In this document: positions 28,949 through 37,708 of the stretch, piece after piece
How positions within the stretch are numbered: the stretch's first letter is position 1
How the letters are laid out: each line of letters begins with the position of its first letter
Source: Fibrobacteria bacterium
GTDB lineage: Bacteria; Fibrobacterota; Fibrobacteria; UBA11236
Assembly (NCBI GenBank): GCA_025360005.1
Contig: JANYDA010000008.1
Span: 124,001 to 188,000 of the forward strand
DNA: 64,000 nucleotides
Direction of reading: 5' to 3'
The notes under the pieces: generated by a model
Databases searched by the model: none
What the model saw: only the letters and a program-made list of their open reading frames with translations
What the model was told of the DNA's origin: nothing
Position numbers and translations under genes: made by a program

Positions 28949-29530
28949 ATGTCAGAAACACAAGGCTTTACGGCATCCGAGGAATCAGACGTGGAAAACC
29001 AGAATACCCAGAATCAATCCACCGGCACCGATGAGGGCGGCGGCAATGCCGAAAGCTCGGAACGGGAAAACGGCAAGGAGTACGCCAAGTTGGCGGAAGA
29101 GCTACAGGACACCAAAGACAAGCACCTGCGTTTGCTGGCCGAGTTCGAGAATTTCCGGCGCCGCACCGTTAAGGAGAATTTCGAGCTGATCGGGTCCGCC
29201 AACGCCAAGCTTTTGGCCAAGCTGACGGACGTGCTGGACGATTTCAACCTGGCTTTCGATCCCAAGCACAAATCCGATAAGCTGGAAGACGTGGAAAAAG
29301 GCATGCGCCTAATCTTCAACAAGTTCAAGAATCTGCTCGCGGACGAAGGCCTCACGGAAATCGATCCCGCCGGCGCGGAGTTCGACCCCAACCTGCATGA
29401 CGCGCTGATGCAGCAGCCTAGCGACACGGTCGCGGAAAACCACGTGAGCCAGGTTTTAATGAAGGGTTACAAGGCCAAGGATAAGATCCTCAAGCACGCG
29501 AAAGTCATCGTATCTACGGGCAAGCCTTAA
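28949..29530 (+). CDS. grpE: Nucleotide exchange factor GrpE
   Basis: GrpE releases ADP from DnaK. The 193-residue protein has an acidic, disordered N-terminus (TASEESDVENQNTQNQ), the long dimer helix (DTKDKHLRLLAEFENFRRRT) and the beta domain ending HVSQVLMKGYKAKDKILKHA. I start at the ATG at 28949, 13 nt after the hrcA stop; an upstream in-frame ATG at 28904 lies within hrcA and adds no conserved sequence. Confidence 0.95.
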   Translation: MSETQGFTASEESDVENQNTQNQSTGTDEGGGNAESSERENGKEYAKLAEELQDTKDKHLRLLAEFENFRRRTVKENFELIGSANAKLLAKLTDVLDDFNLAFDPKHKSDKLEDVEKGMRLIFNKFKNLLADEGLTEIDPAGAEFDPNLHDALMQQPSDTVAENHVSQVLMKGYKAKDKILKHAKVIVSTGKP

Positions 29531-29569
29531 ACGGGCCGGCCGCAAAAAAGTTTTTGAAAGGGCAATATC

Positions 29570-31507
29570 ATGGGTAAGATCATCGGAATCGACTTAGGCA
29601 CCACCAACTCCTGCGTAGCGGTCATGGAGGGCGGCAAGCCTACCGTGATCCCGAACGCGGAGGGCCATCGCACCACCCCGTCCATCGTGGCTTTCACCAA
29701 ATCCGGTGAACGCCTGGTGGGCCATGTGGCCAAGCGCCAGGCCATCACCAACGCGGAACGCACCGTGTATTCCATCAAGCGCTTCATGGGCCGCGTGGGC
29801 AATGAAGTGGGCGCGGAACGCTCGCGCGTTCCCTACAAGGTGGTCGGCGCTGCCGCCGAACCCGTGGCCGTGGAAATCGACGGCAAGAAATTCACGCCCC
29901 CGGAAGTCTCCGCCATGGTGCTGCAGGCCATGAAGAAGATCGCAGAGGATTACCTGGGCGAAGCCGTGACGCAAGCCGTTGTCACCGTGCCCGCTTATTT
30001 CAACGATGCGCAACGCCAGGCCACCAAGGACGCGGGCAAGATCGCGGGCCTGGAAGTGCTCCGCATCGTGAACGAACCCACCGCCGCGGCGCTTGCCTAC
30101 GGGTTGGACAAGAAGAAGAACGAGACCATCGCCGTGTACGACTTGGGCGGCGGTACTTTCGATATCTCCATCCTGGAGATCGGCGACGGCGTGTTCGAAG
30201 TGAAGTCGACCAACGGCGACACCCACCTGGGCGGCGACGATTTCGACCAGGTCATCATCGACTGGATCGCGGCCGAGTTCAAGAAGGACAACGCCATCGA
30301 CCTGCGCAGCGACAAGATGGCCTTACAGCGCCTGAAGGAAGCGGCCGAGAAGGCCAAGATCGATTTGTCCGGCAGCGCCAGCACCACCATCAACCTGCCG
30401 TTCATCACCGCGGACGCCTCCGGTCCCAAGCATCTGGACCTGACGCTCTCGCGCGCCAAGTTCAACCAGCTGACCCAGGCCCTGGTCGACAAGAGCATCG
30501 AGCCTTGCGCCCAAGCCCTGAAGGACGCGGGCAAGAAGAAGGAAGACATCGACGAGGTGATCCTGGTGGGCGGTTCCACCCGTATCCCCGCTATCCAGGA
30601 CAAGGTGAAGGAATTCTTCGGCAAGGAACCGCATAAGGGGGTGAACCCCGATGAAGTGGTGGCCGTGGGTGCCGCCGTGCAGGCGGGCGTTTTGGCCGGC
30701 GACAGCGCCGTCAAGGACGTGCTGCTCTTGGACGTGACCCCGCTTTCCTTGGGCATCGAGACCCTGGGAAGCGTCATGACCAAGCTCATCGAACGCAATA
30801 CCACCATCCCTTCCCGCAAGAGCCAGGTGTTCTCCACCGCCGAGGACAACCAGCCCGCGGTATCCATCCACGTGCTCCAGGGCGAACGGGAAATGGCGCG
30901 CCACAACCGCACCCTGGGCCGCTTCGAGCTGACCGGCATCCCGCCGGCGCCCCGCGGAATGCCCCAGATCGAGGTCACCTTCGACATCGACGCCAACGGT
31001 ATCGTGCATGTTACCGCCAAGGACAAGGCCACCGGCAAGGAGCAGAAGATCAAGATCGAAGCCTCTTCCGGCCTTTCGGACGATGAGATCCAGCGCATGG
31101 TGAAGGAAGCCGAAGCCAACGCCGAGACCGATAAGAAGGAAAAGGAAAAGGCGGAGGTCAAGAACCAAGCCGAGCACATGATCTACAGCACCGAGAAGCT
31201 CATCAAGGAGCATGGCGACAAGATCTCGGCGGAAGACAAGTCCGCCGTGGAAACCGCCGTGGCCGACCTGAAAAAGGTGCAGGGCTCGGAGAACCTGGAA
31301 GAGGTGCAAGCCGCCATCAAGAAGGTGGAAGAAGCCTCCCATAAGCTGTCGGAAGCCATGTACAAGGCCGCCGCCGAGAACGCCCAGGCCTCCGGGGCCC
31401 AGGGCGCGCCTGGCGCCAACCCGGGAGCCGATGCCGGAGCCCAAGGTAAGGGCGCCAAGGGCAAGGACGACAGTGCCGTGGACGCCGATTTCGAAGTCGT
31501 GGAGTAA
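29570..31507 (+). CDS. dnaK: Chaperone DnaK (Hsp70)
   Basis: A 645-residue Hsp70. The ATPase domain has [13 protein letters not shown], the phosphate loop [13 protein letters not shown] and [11 protein letters not shown]. The linker [15 protein letters not shown] leads to the substrate-binding domain, and a Gly/Ala-rich tail ends in [16 protein letters not shown] precedes the ATG. A near copy of the dispersed palindrome lies at 30999-31014, even though this gene is otherwise strictly codon-biased. Confidence 0.99.
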   Translation: MGKIIGIDLGTTNSCVAVMEGGKPTVIPNAEGHRTTPSIVAFTKSGERLVGHVAKRQAITNAERTVYSIKRFMGRVGNEVGAERSRVPYKVVGAAAEPVAVEIDGKKFTPPEVSAMVLQAMKKIAEDYLGEAVTQAVVTVPAYFNDAQRQATKDAGKIAGLEVLRIVNEPTAAALAYGLDKKKNETIAVYDLGGGTFDISILEIGDGVFEVKSTNGDTHLGGDDFDQVIIDWIAAEFKKDNAIDLRSDKMALQRLKEAAEKAKIDLSGSASTTINLPFITADASGPKHLDLTLSRAKFNQLTQALVDKSIEPCAQALKDAGKKKEDIDEVILVGGSTRIPAIQDKVKEFFGKEPHKGVNPDEVVAVGAAVQAGVLAGDSAVKDVLLLDVTPLSLGIETLGSVMTKLIERNTTIPSRKSQVFSTAEDNQPAVSIHVLQGEREMARHNRTLGRFELTGIPPAPRGMPQIEVTFDIDANGIVHVTAKDKATGKEQKIKIEASSGLSDDEIQRMVKEAEANAETDKKEKEKAEVKNQAEHMIYSTEKLIKEHGDKISAEDKSAVETAVADLKKVQGSENLEEVQAAIKKVEEASHKLSEAMYKAAAENAQASGAQGAPGANPGADAGAQGKGAKGKDDSAVDADFEVVE

Positions 31508-31687
31508 TAATCATCGTCGCGAGCGGCTTGCCCGCGTGGGCGGCCGGCTTTCCCCGCGGCGATGTCGAAACGGGCCGATAGGCTGCAGCGGGCCATTCGG
31601 CTCGCTTCTTGTTTTCCGGGACGCGGGGAGATTATTTCGCCCGTCATGATATCGTAAGGTTTGTGGCAACGCAGTGAAGGAATGGAA

Positions 31688-32806
31688 ATGGCGAGCAAGC
31701 GGGATTATTACGAGATATTAAGCGTCACCAAGGATGCCGATACAGGCGCCATCAAGGCATCGTACAAAAAGCTGGCCATCAAGTACCATCCGGACAAGAA
31801 TCCCGGCGACAAGGAAGCGGAAGAGAGGTTCAAGGAAGCCGCCGAAGCCTACGGCGTTTTATGCGATGAGAAGAAACGCGCGCAATACGATCGTTTCGGC
31901 CACGCAGGCGTGCAGGGCGGCGCAGGCGGCGGAGCCGAAGGCTTCAGCAATTTCGAGGACATATTCAGCGCCTTCGGCGATATTTTCGGCGGTAATTTCA
32001 CCGGTAGGCAAGGCGGCGGACGCGGCCGATCCGGGCCTCCGCGCGGCCAGGATCTGCAGATCTCCCTGACCGTGACATTGCCGGATGTCTCGGCGGGCGT
32101 GACCAAGAAGGTCAAACTCAAGCGCTACAACAAATGCGGAACCTGCGCGGGCCAAGGCGGCACGGGTAAGCAGGTCTGCAACGTTTGCGCCGGGCAAGGC
32201 CAGGTGCGACAAGTGCAAAGTTCTTTCTTCGGGCAAATCGTCAATGTGACTACTTGTCCGGAATGCCAAGGGATAGGATCCCTGATCAAAGCCAAATGCG
32301 CCAACTGCCACGGCGGCGGCCGCATCCAGGAAGAAGTGACGCTCTCCATCGACGTGCCTCCCGGCGTGGAAGAGACCAATTACCTGACTTTGCGCGGCGA
32401 AGGCCATGCGGGCCCCCAAGGCGGCCCTAGCGGTGATTTGATCGTGGCCATCAAGGAGGCCGAGGACGATTTTTTCGAGCGGCGCGGAGTGGATTTGTAC
32501 AGCCAGGTGGAAGTCCCCTATACTACGGTAGCCTTGGGCGGAGACATCCGCGTGCGGACCATCGACGGCGAAGTGGATCTGAAGATCCCTTCCGGCACGC
32601 AAAGCGAAAAACTGATGCGCCTCAAAAGCAAAGGGTTGCCGGACATCAATGGCCATCAGCGCGGCAGCCAGTACGTAAAGCTCCACGTGCATACGCCGGA
32701 TAACCTCTCGGCCAGGGAAATCGAAGTATTAAGGGAATTGGAAAAGGTCCAGGAGCAGGATCATCCCAAGTCGTTCTTCCAAAAAGCGAAGACTTTTTTC
32801 ACATAA
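31688..32806 (+). CDS. dnaJ: Co-chaperone DnaJ (Hsp40)
   Basis: DnaJ delivers substrates to DnaK. The J domain has the HPD tripeptide in KYHPDKNPGD. A Gly/Phe region (GGAGGGAEGFSNFED) follows, then four CxxCxGxG-type zinc repeats (CGTCAGQG, CNVCAGQG, CPECQGIG, CANCHGGG). The spacing between the first two is shorter than in E. coli. The C-terminal domains end with SARE-type sequence. I start at the ATG at 31688, preceded by AAGGA; an in-frame TTG at 31661 is less likely. The gap to dnaK is 180 nt with no visible terminator. Confidence 0.97.
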   Translation: MASKRDYYEILSVTKDADTGAIKASYKKLAIKYHPDKNPGDKEAEERFKEAAEAYGVLCDEKKRAQYDRFGHAGVQGGAGGGAEGFSNFEDIFSAFGDIFGGNFTGRQGGGRGRSGPPRGQDLQISLTVTLPDVSAGVTKKVKLKRYNKCGTCAGQGGTGKQVCNVCAGQGQVRQVQSSFFGQIVNVTTCPECQGIGSLIKAKCANCHGGGRIQEEVTLSIDVPPGVEETNYLTLRGEGHAGPQGGPSGDLIVAIKEAEDDFFERRGVDLYSQVEVPYTTVALGGDIRVRTIDGEVDLKIPSGTQSEKLMRLKSKGLPDINGHQRGSQYVKLHVHTPDNLSAREIEVLRELEKVQEQDHPKSFFQKAKTFFT

Positions 32807-32856
32807 CGGGAACTGGCGGCTTCCGCTCGAACGGATGCCGCTTGGAAAGCGACGAT

Positions 32857-34353
32857 ATGAAGATTTTCATACTCGACAACGACCCGGCCCTCAAGAAAGA
32901 GGTGTTCGACAACTGGTCGATCCCCAACACGGAAATCATGGAAAGCAGCGGCGGCCAGAACGCCATCAAGTTGCTGACCCAGGGCGGCATCAGCGCCATG
33001 TTCCTGGCCACGGAATTCCTAACCATCGACAACCTCGATATCCTCGATCTGGCCAAGGAGAACAATCCCGGCATCGAGGTTTTCATCCTGACCAATGTCC
33101 GCGAGACCCAAAAGGCGGAGTCGGCGGTGCAGCGCGGGGCGCATTCCTTCCTGATCAAACCCGTCAATGTAAAGCTGTTGGAAAGCTTGGCGGCCAAGGC
33201 CCTTAACCATTCCCTGACGCGCAAAAACGTGCGCGCGTTAGAGGAGCGTTACCTGGAAGACCTGCTGGGATCCTCTCCCACCATGAAGAAAATCCTGAAG
33301 ACTGTGACCAAGGTGGCTCCCACCAACAGCACCATCCTGATTTCCGGCGAGAGCGGCACGGGCAAGGAATTCATGGCCAACATCGTGCACCGACTCAGCA
33401 GCCGGAGCGATGAAAGCTTCGTGGCCGTCAATTGCGGCGCCATTCCGGAAACCCTGGTGGAATCGGAGCTTTTCGGTTCTCGCAAAGGATCCTATACCGG
33501 TTCCATCGCCGATCGGAAAGGCCTTTTTGAAATGGCCGACAAGGGAACATTGTTCCTGGATGAGATCGGTGAACTCTCGCTGCAAACCCAGGTAAAGCTG
33601 CTGCGCTTCCTCCAGGAAAAGGAAATCCGCCGCGTGGGCGACAACGAGAACAAATACGTGGACGTGCGCGTGATCGCCGCATCCAACAAGGATTTGCACA
33701 AGGCCATCGCCAACGGCTCCTTCCGCGAGGATCTCTATTACCGGCTCAGCATTTTCCACTTGACCCTGCCGCCCTTGCGCGATCGCCGCAGCTCCATCCC
33801 CGGTTTAATCCGCACCTTTGTGAAGAAGTATTCGGCGCAGAACAAGAAGCAGATCAACGGCATGGCCAAGAGCGCCGAGGCTTTGCTGATGAACTACGAC
33901 TATCCCGGCAACATCCGCCAGTTGGAAAACATCGTGGAACATGCCGTGGCCTTGTGCGAAGGCGAAAACATCGTGCTGGAAGATCTCCCGGAATACCTGG
34001 TAAAGGCGCAAGGCGGACCGGTCATGTTCGCGCTGCCGAAGGCGGAGGATTCCATCGTCCCGGGCAATCCCAATTCCCTGCTGACCCTGGCCGAGTTGGA
34101 GAAAAACTACATCCGCAAGGCGCTGGAGATATGCCATAAGAACCATACCGAGGCCGCTCGTCGCTTGGGCATTTCCCGTTCTACCCTGTGGCGCAAACTC
34201 AAGGAGCACGGCATAGAGGAGGCGGCCGCATCGCCCACATCCGCGGTTCCGGCTCCCAGCGATGCTCAAGCCGTTTTGGAATCCGAAGCCGCGACTGATG
34301 CATCCGCATCCCGGAACGGACCCGCCTCACCCGAATCGGCCCCGGTGCCATAG
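32857..34353 (+). CDS. Sigma-54-dependent transcriptional activator with degenerate receiver
   Basis: An NtrC-type activator (498 residues). The N-terminal receiver-like domain (1-120) keeps the acidic pocket (LDNDP), a switch Thr (FILTNVRE) and Lys (FLIKPVN), but the phospho-acceptor Asp is replaced, by Ala51 in AMFLATEFL by my alignment. The AAA+ domain has Walker A GESGTGKE, Walker B GTLFLDEIGE and R-finger-type sequences. The sigma-54 contact loop is GSYTGS instead of GAFTGA. A Fis-type HTH (EAARRLGISRSTLWRKLKEHG) is near the C-terminus, followed by a Pro/Ala/Ser tail. I start at the ATG at 32857 (GGAAAG upstream). It follows dnaJ by 50 nt, so it is likely in the chaperone operon. A sigma-54 promoter lies just downstream. 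Confidence 0.93.
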   Translation: MKIFILDNDPALKKEVFDNWSIPNTEIMESSGGQNAIKLLTQGGISAMFLATEFLTIDNLDILDLAKENNPGIEVFILTNVRETQKAESAVQRGAHSFLIKPVNVKLLESLAAKALNHSLTRKNVRALEERYLEDLLGSSPTMKKILKTVTKVAPTNSTILISGESGTGKEFMANIVHRLSSRSDESFVAVNCGAIPETLVESELFGSRKGSYTGSIADRKGLFEMADKGTLFLDEIGELSLQTQVKLLRFLQEKEIRRVGDNENKYVDVRVIAASNKDLHKAIANGSFREDLYYRLSIFHLTLPPLRDRRSSIPGLIRTFVKKYSAQNKKQINGMAKSAEALLMNYDYPGNIRQLENIVEHAVALCEGENIVLEDLPEYLVKAQGGPVMFALPKAEDSIVPGNPNSLLTLAELEKNYIRKALEICHKNHTEAARRLGISRSTLWRKLKEHGIEEAAASPTSAVPAPSDAQAVLESEAATDASASRNGPASPESAPVP

Positions 34354-34469
34354 GGCTTCTTTACCAAGGTTAGATTCGGACTTCGACCTTTCCTCCCAGG
34401 ATGACAACCCGAGCGCTGTCGGTTTTTCTTTCATTCATATGTTTTGTTTGGCAACCTCCTTGACCGGAA

Positions 34470-34485
34470 GTGTCAGAAATGACAC
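34470..34485. promoter_or_regulatory. Palindromic upstream activator site
   Basis: GTGTCA-GAAA-TGACAC, perfect 6-bp arms around 4 nt, lies about 65 bp upstream of the sigma-54 -24 element. Position and symmetry fit an enhancer for a Fis-HTH activator, most simply the one encoded just upstream. Confidence 0.7.
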
Positions 34486-34548
34486 AGGCACCGGGAAGCA
34501 ACCGGCCCCAATTGCCCGGGATTGGCATGTGTTCAGCCTGTTAACTAG

Positions 34549-34564
34549 TGGCACTTGGATTGCT
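34549..34564 (+). promoter_or_regulatory. Sigma-54 promoter
   Basis: TGGCAC-TTGGA-TTGCT matches the -24/-12 consensus, with GG and GC separated by 10 bp as required. Transcription would start near 34575, giving an approximately 16-nt leader with AAAGGA before the ATG at 34591. Confidence 0.85.
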
Positions 34565-34590
34565 TAAATAAATGGATGAAAGGAATCCAT

Positions 34591-34773
34591 ATGCAACCCA
34601 AATTCCAAGACAACCGAGCCGTCAATCTGGAAAAGGCGCTATCCCAGGATTTCATTCCCATGTTCGGCGGTCGCCCGCTGCGGAGCGCCAAGATAGGACG
34701 GGATGATTCCCTGGACCTGAAAATAATCCTGAACACCACCAGGGATGTAGAAGAGTTCCTCTCCAAATACTGA
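34591..34773 (+). CDS. Small 60-residue protein under sigma-54 control, unknown
   Basis: No family recognised. The protein starts MQPKFQDNRAVNLEK and has a central FIPMFGGRPLRS turn, a charged GRDDSLDLK stretch and a helical end DVEEFLSKY. It is soluble, with no membrane segment. AAAGGAATCCAT precedes the ATG at ideal distance; a longer frame from 34555 would begin inside the promoter and is rejected. It is the only gene served by the sigma-54 promoter before a converging gene, so it is the likely effector of the activator upstream. Its link to heat shock is inferred from position only. Confidence 0.75.
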   Translation: MQPKFQDNRAVNLEKALSQDFIPMFGGRPLRSAKIGRDDSLDLKIILNTTRDVEEFLSKY

Positions 34774-34804
34774 TGCGCCCTAACCGGATTGCCTGTCTTC
34801 CCTT

Positions 34805-34825
34805 CCGCGCCCGATGCGGGCGCGG
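34805..34825. terminator. Hairpin between converging genes
   Basis: CCGCGCCC-GATGC-GGGCGCGG, a perfect 8-bp GC stem, abuts the guaB stop and follows the 60-residue gene. There is no T-run on either strand, so termination strength is unclear. Confidence 0.45.
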
Positions 34826-36346
34826 CTAGGTATCATCGTCGAATTTGGATTCGACTTGGATGATATTCGAGGTACCGCCTTCTTCGATGGATTGCTCCGA
34901 GACCAAGGTCAGTACCGCGTTCCGGGTGAACTCGGAGAGGGTTTTCGATCCCAGATTGCACATGGTGGCGCGCATCTTTTCCAACGTCAACCCCAGCACC
35001 TCATTCACGGAACCGACCACGGGCACATATCCGTCCACGCCCTCCTCGAAATGCAGGCGGGTGGCCCCCTTTTCATCCTGGTACCGCTGCCAATTGCGCG
35101 CACGGTTGGAGCCCTCGCCCCAATAAGGTTTATAGATGCGGCCCTTGATGGACACGCGCGGGGTGGGGCTTTCGTCGGTCATGGCGAAATAGCGGCCCAT
35201 CATCACAAAGTCCGCCCCCATGGCCATGGCGATGATGATTTGGGTATCGTTGGCCAGCCCCCCGTCCGAACAGATGGGTACGTACACGCCCTTTTCCCTG
35301 GCGTAACGGTTGCGTTCCTCGACCACTTCCATCAATGCGGAAGCCTGCCCGCGCCCGATGCCTTTTTGTTCGCGCGTAATGCAGATGGATCCGCCGCCGA
35401 TGCCGACCTTGACGAAGTCCAGCTTGGCCTCTTCGACCAGGTAGCGGAAGCCTTCCGCGGAAACCACGTTGCCTCCTCCCACCACCACCTTCTCGCCGTA
35501 TTTCTCCTTGACCCACAAGGAAGCTTCTTTCTGGAATTCGGAAAAACCGTCCGAAGAATCGAAGGAGAGGATGTCCACGCCCGCGTCCACCAGGGCCGGG
35601 ATGCGTTCCTTATAATCATGAGTGTTGATTCCGGCCGCCGCCACCAGGCGCTTGCGGGAGTCCAGAAGCTCCAGGGGATTGTTGATGTGATCAACGTAAT
35701 CCTTCTTGAAGACCAGTGAATCGAGGCGGCCATCCGCTTCCAGCACCGGGAGCGCTTCCTTCTTATGCTTGTAGAGGAGGTGGTTGGCCTCCTTGAGGGT
35801 AATGCCGACCAAGCCGTGGATCACCTTGTCCTTGGGAGTCATGTAGCCCTGTACCTTGGAGGCCAGATCGTCCTCGAACTCCCAGAAATCCTTGTCGGTG
35901 ATGATGCCCATGAATTTGCCGGTGCTGCTGCCGTCTTCCGTGACGGGCACGGTGGAGTGTCCGGTTTTCTTCATCATGTCCAGTAGCTCCTGCAGGCTGG
36001 CGCTGGGCTTAACGTTGGAGTCGCTGCGGACGAAGCCGGCCTTGTGCGATTTGATCTTGGCGATCATGGCGGCTTGCGACTCGATGGATTGGGAACAGAA
36101 CACGAAGGCGACGCCGCCCTGGCGGGCCAGCGCGATACCCATTTCCGGGCCGGCCACGGCTTGCATGCTGGCGGAGACCACGGGAATATTGAGGCTGAGG
36201 CGGCTGGCTTCGCCGATTTTATGGCTGGCGACGGGCGTGGCCAGGGAAACGTTCCTGGGCACATGTTCCTTCCGGGTCAACCGGGGAATGAGCAGGTATT
36301 CGGAGAACGTGCGGGAGAGATCGTCTAGTATTTTGGCCATGTCCAA
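34826..36346 (-). CDS. guaB: IMP dehydrogenase
   Basis: GuaB oxidises IMP to XMP, the committed step of GTP synthesis. The barrel is interrupted by two CBS domains (about residues 110-230, e.g. TGHSTVPVTEDGSSTGKFMG and KKEALPVLEADGRLDSLVF). The catalytic loop is VGIGGGSICITREQKGIGRGQ, with the nucleophilic Cys. CSDGGLANDTQI and MMGRYFA are the nucleotide-binding blocks. The GGGSICITREQKGIGRGQ version is the subtype seen in some anaerobes and protozoa rather than the E. coli form. It lies downstream of a PfkB kinase on the same strand (gap 98 nt), a plausible purine operon. Confidence 0.95.
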   Translation of the reverse strand: MDMAKILDDLSRTFSEYLLIPRLTRKEHVPRNVSLATPVASHKIGEASRLSLNIPVVSASMQAVAGPEMGIALARQGGVAFVFCSQSIESQAAMIAKIKSHKAGFVRSDSNVKPSASLQELLDMMKKTGHSTVPVTEDGSSTGKFMGIITDKDFWEFEDDLASKVQGYMTPKDKVIHGLVGITLKEANHLLYKHKKEALPVLEADGRLDSLVFKKDYVDHINNPLELLDSRKRLVAAAGINTHDYKERIPALVDAGVDILSFDSSDGFSEFQKEASLWVKEKYGEKVVVGGGNVVSAEGFRYLVEEAKLDFVKVGIGGGSICITREQKGIGRGQASALMEVVEERNRYAREKGVYVPICSDGGLANDTQIIIAMAMGADFVMMGRYFAMTDESPTPRVSIKGRIYKPYWGEGSNRARNWQRYQDEKGATRLHFEEGVDGYVPVVGSVNEVLGLTLEKMRATMCNLGSKTLSEFTRNAVLTLVSEQSIEEGGTSNIIQVESKFDDDT

Positions 36347-36444
36347 ATTTAGTAACGGCCCGAATATTTTGTCAGGATTCCCCCTTTTCCCGAAATGACG
36401 GAAATAGAGGGGCCGGATCGACGGTTCCCGTCAGACCACCGCCG

Positions 36445-37440
36445 TCAGCGGAGGGAGGCTGCCAGGTCCGTCCGGTATTGGTGGACGCGTTTCCAACCCG
36501 CATCGGGAATGACCGCGCCCATCACCTGCACCACTTCGCTGCCTACCTTGCAACCCAGCCTGGCTGCATTCTCCAGGCTCAGGCCTTGGGTCAACCCGAA
36601 CAGGAATCCGGAAGCCCAGAGATCGCCCGCGCCGGTGGTATCGATGGCCTTGACCAGTTGCGCTTCAACCTTGTGGCGGCTTTTGCCCTGCGCCACCAAA
36701 ACGCCGTGCTTGCCGAGTTTGACCACGGCGGTTTCCACTTTGCCGGCCAGGATCTCCAGGGATTCGCTTTCGCCCTTGCCGGTATAGGCCTTGGCCTCGT
36801 CCTCGTTGGCGAGTACGATGTCCACGGAGCCGATGATCTCGTTCAGGAAATCCCGGCAGATTTCCACCACTTGGTAGGAGCCCAGGTCCAGGACGATTTT
36901 GGCTTTGGCCTGCTTTGCCACCGCGATTATTTTCTCGACCACGGGGCGATTGAAAAGCAGGTAGCCCTCGAGATGGACCATGCCGACATCGGCCAAATCC
37001 GCCAGGGTGACATCGTCCGGGGTCAATTGGGAAGAGGCTCCCAGATAGGTGAACATGGTGCGTTGCGCATCCGGCGTGACCACGGAGAGAACGCGCCCGG
37101 TGGGCATATCCGAAAAGCGGATGCGGTGGTCGACGCCGGCCTTGAGCAAACCGTCCAGGAAGGCCTTGCCGAGCGTGTCCTTACCGAGCCGGCCGATCAT
37201 GCGGGCCTTGCCGCCCAGATTGCCGATGCCGACGATGGTGTTGCAGGCCGAACCGCCAGGCACCATTTTTAATGGTGCTTGGGTGGATTTCAGGGCCGAA
37301 TCGATGGCGTCCAACTCCACCAGGGTCATGCCGCCTTTGGCGGATCCCATCCGGGCGACGAATTGATCCTGCTCTTCCACGAGCAAATCCACCAATGCCG
37401 CACCGACTCCCGCAACCCATGGATTCCGGTCAGAACTCAT
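36445..37440 (-). CDS. PfkB-family sugar/nucleoside kinase (adenosine kinase-like)
   Basis: A 331-residue ribokinase-fold kinase. The N-terminal substrate motif is PGGSACNTIVGIGNLGGKARMIGRLGKD; the C-terminal ATP and catalytic-base motif is AIDTTGAGDLWASGFLFG with the catalytic Asp. The 'GGSACNT' block and overall layout resemble adenosine kinases, and proximity to guaB supports a purine role, but the substrate is not proven. I start at the ATG at 37440, which has AAGGAG 5 nt upstream; a longer frame to 37518 adds no conserved sequence. Confidence 0.88.
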   Translation of the reverse strand: MSSDRNPWVAGVGAALVDLLVEEQDQFVARMGSAKGGMTLVELDAIDSALKSTQAPLKMVPGGSACNTIVGIGNLGGKARMIGRLGKDTLGKAFLDGLLKAGVDHRIRFSDMPTGRVLSVVTPDAQRTMFTYLGASSQLTPDDVTLADLADVGMVHLEGYLLFNRPVVEKIIAVAKQAKAKIVLDLGSYQVVEICRDFLNEIIGSVDIVLANEDEAKAYTGKGESESLEILAGKVETAVVKLGKHGVLVAQGKSRHKVEAQLVKAIDTTGAGDLWASGFLFGLTQGLSLENAARLGCKVGSEVVQVMGAVIPDAGWKRVHQYRTDLAASLR

Positions 37441-37708
37441 CCCTACTCCTTGTATGCGGATCCCGGAAATCAAGGAATCCGTTTCGTATCGGGACAAAAG
37501 TAGCAATTCGGCCAGCAAAGCTAATGGTATGCCAAGGAGCTACGCCCGGTACTGTAACTATCGCGCGAAGTTTTACCGGGGAGAAGGACTTCAAGCGGAA
37601 AACGGGATCGCGAATATAATATCATAGGCCAGTCAACCCGCACCCGGGAACCCGCTATCCGTCTTTTCGATCTCCGGGAGCCCATGGTCAGGAAAGGTCC
37701 CTTTCGGA

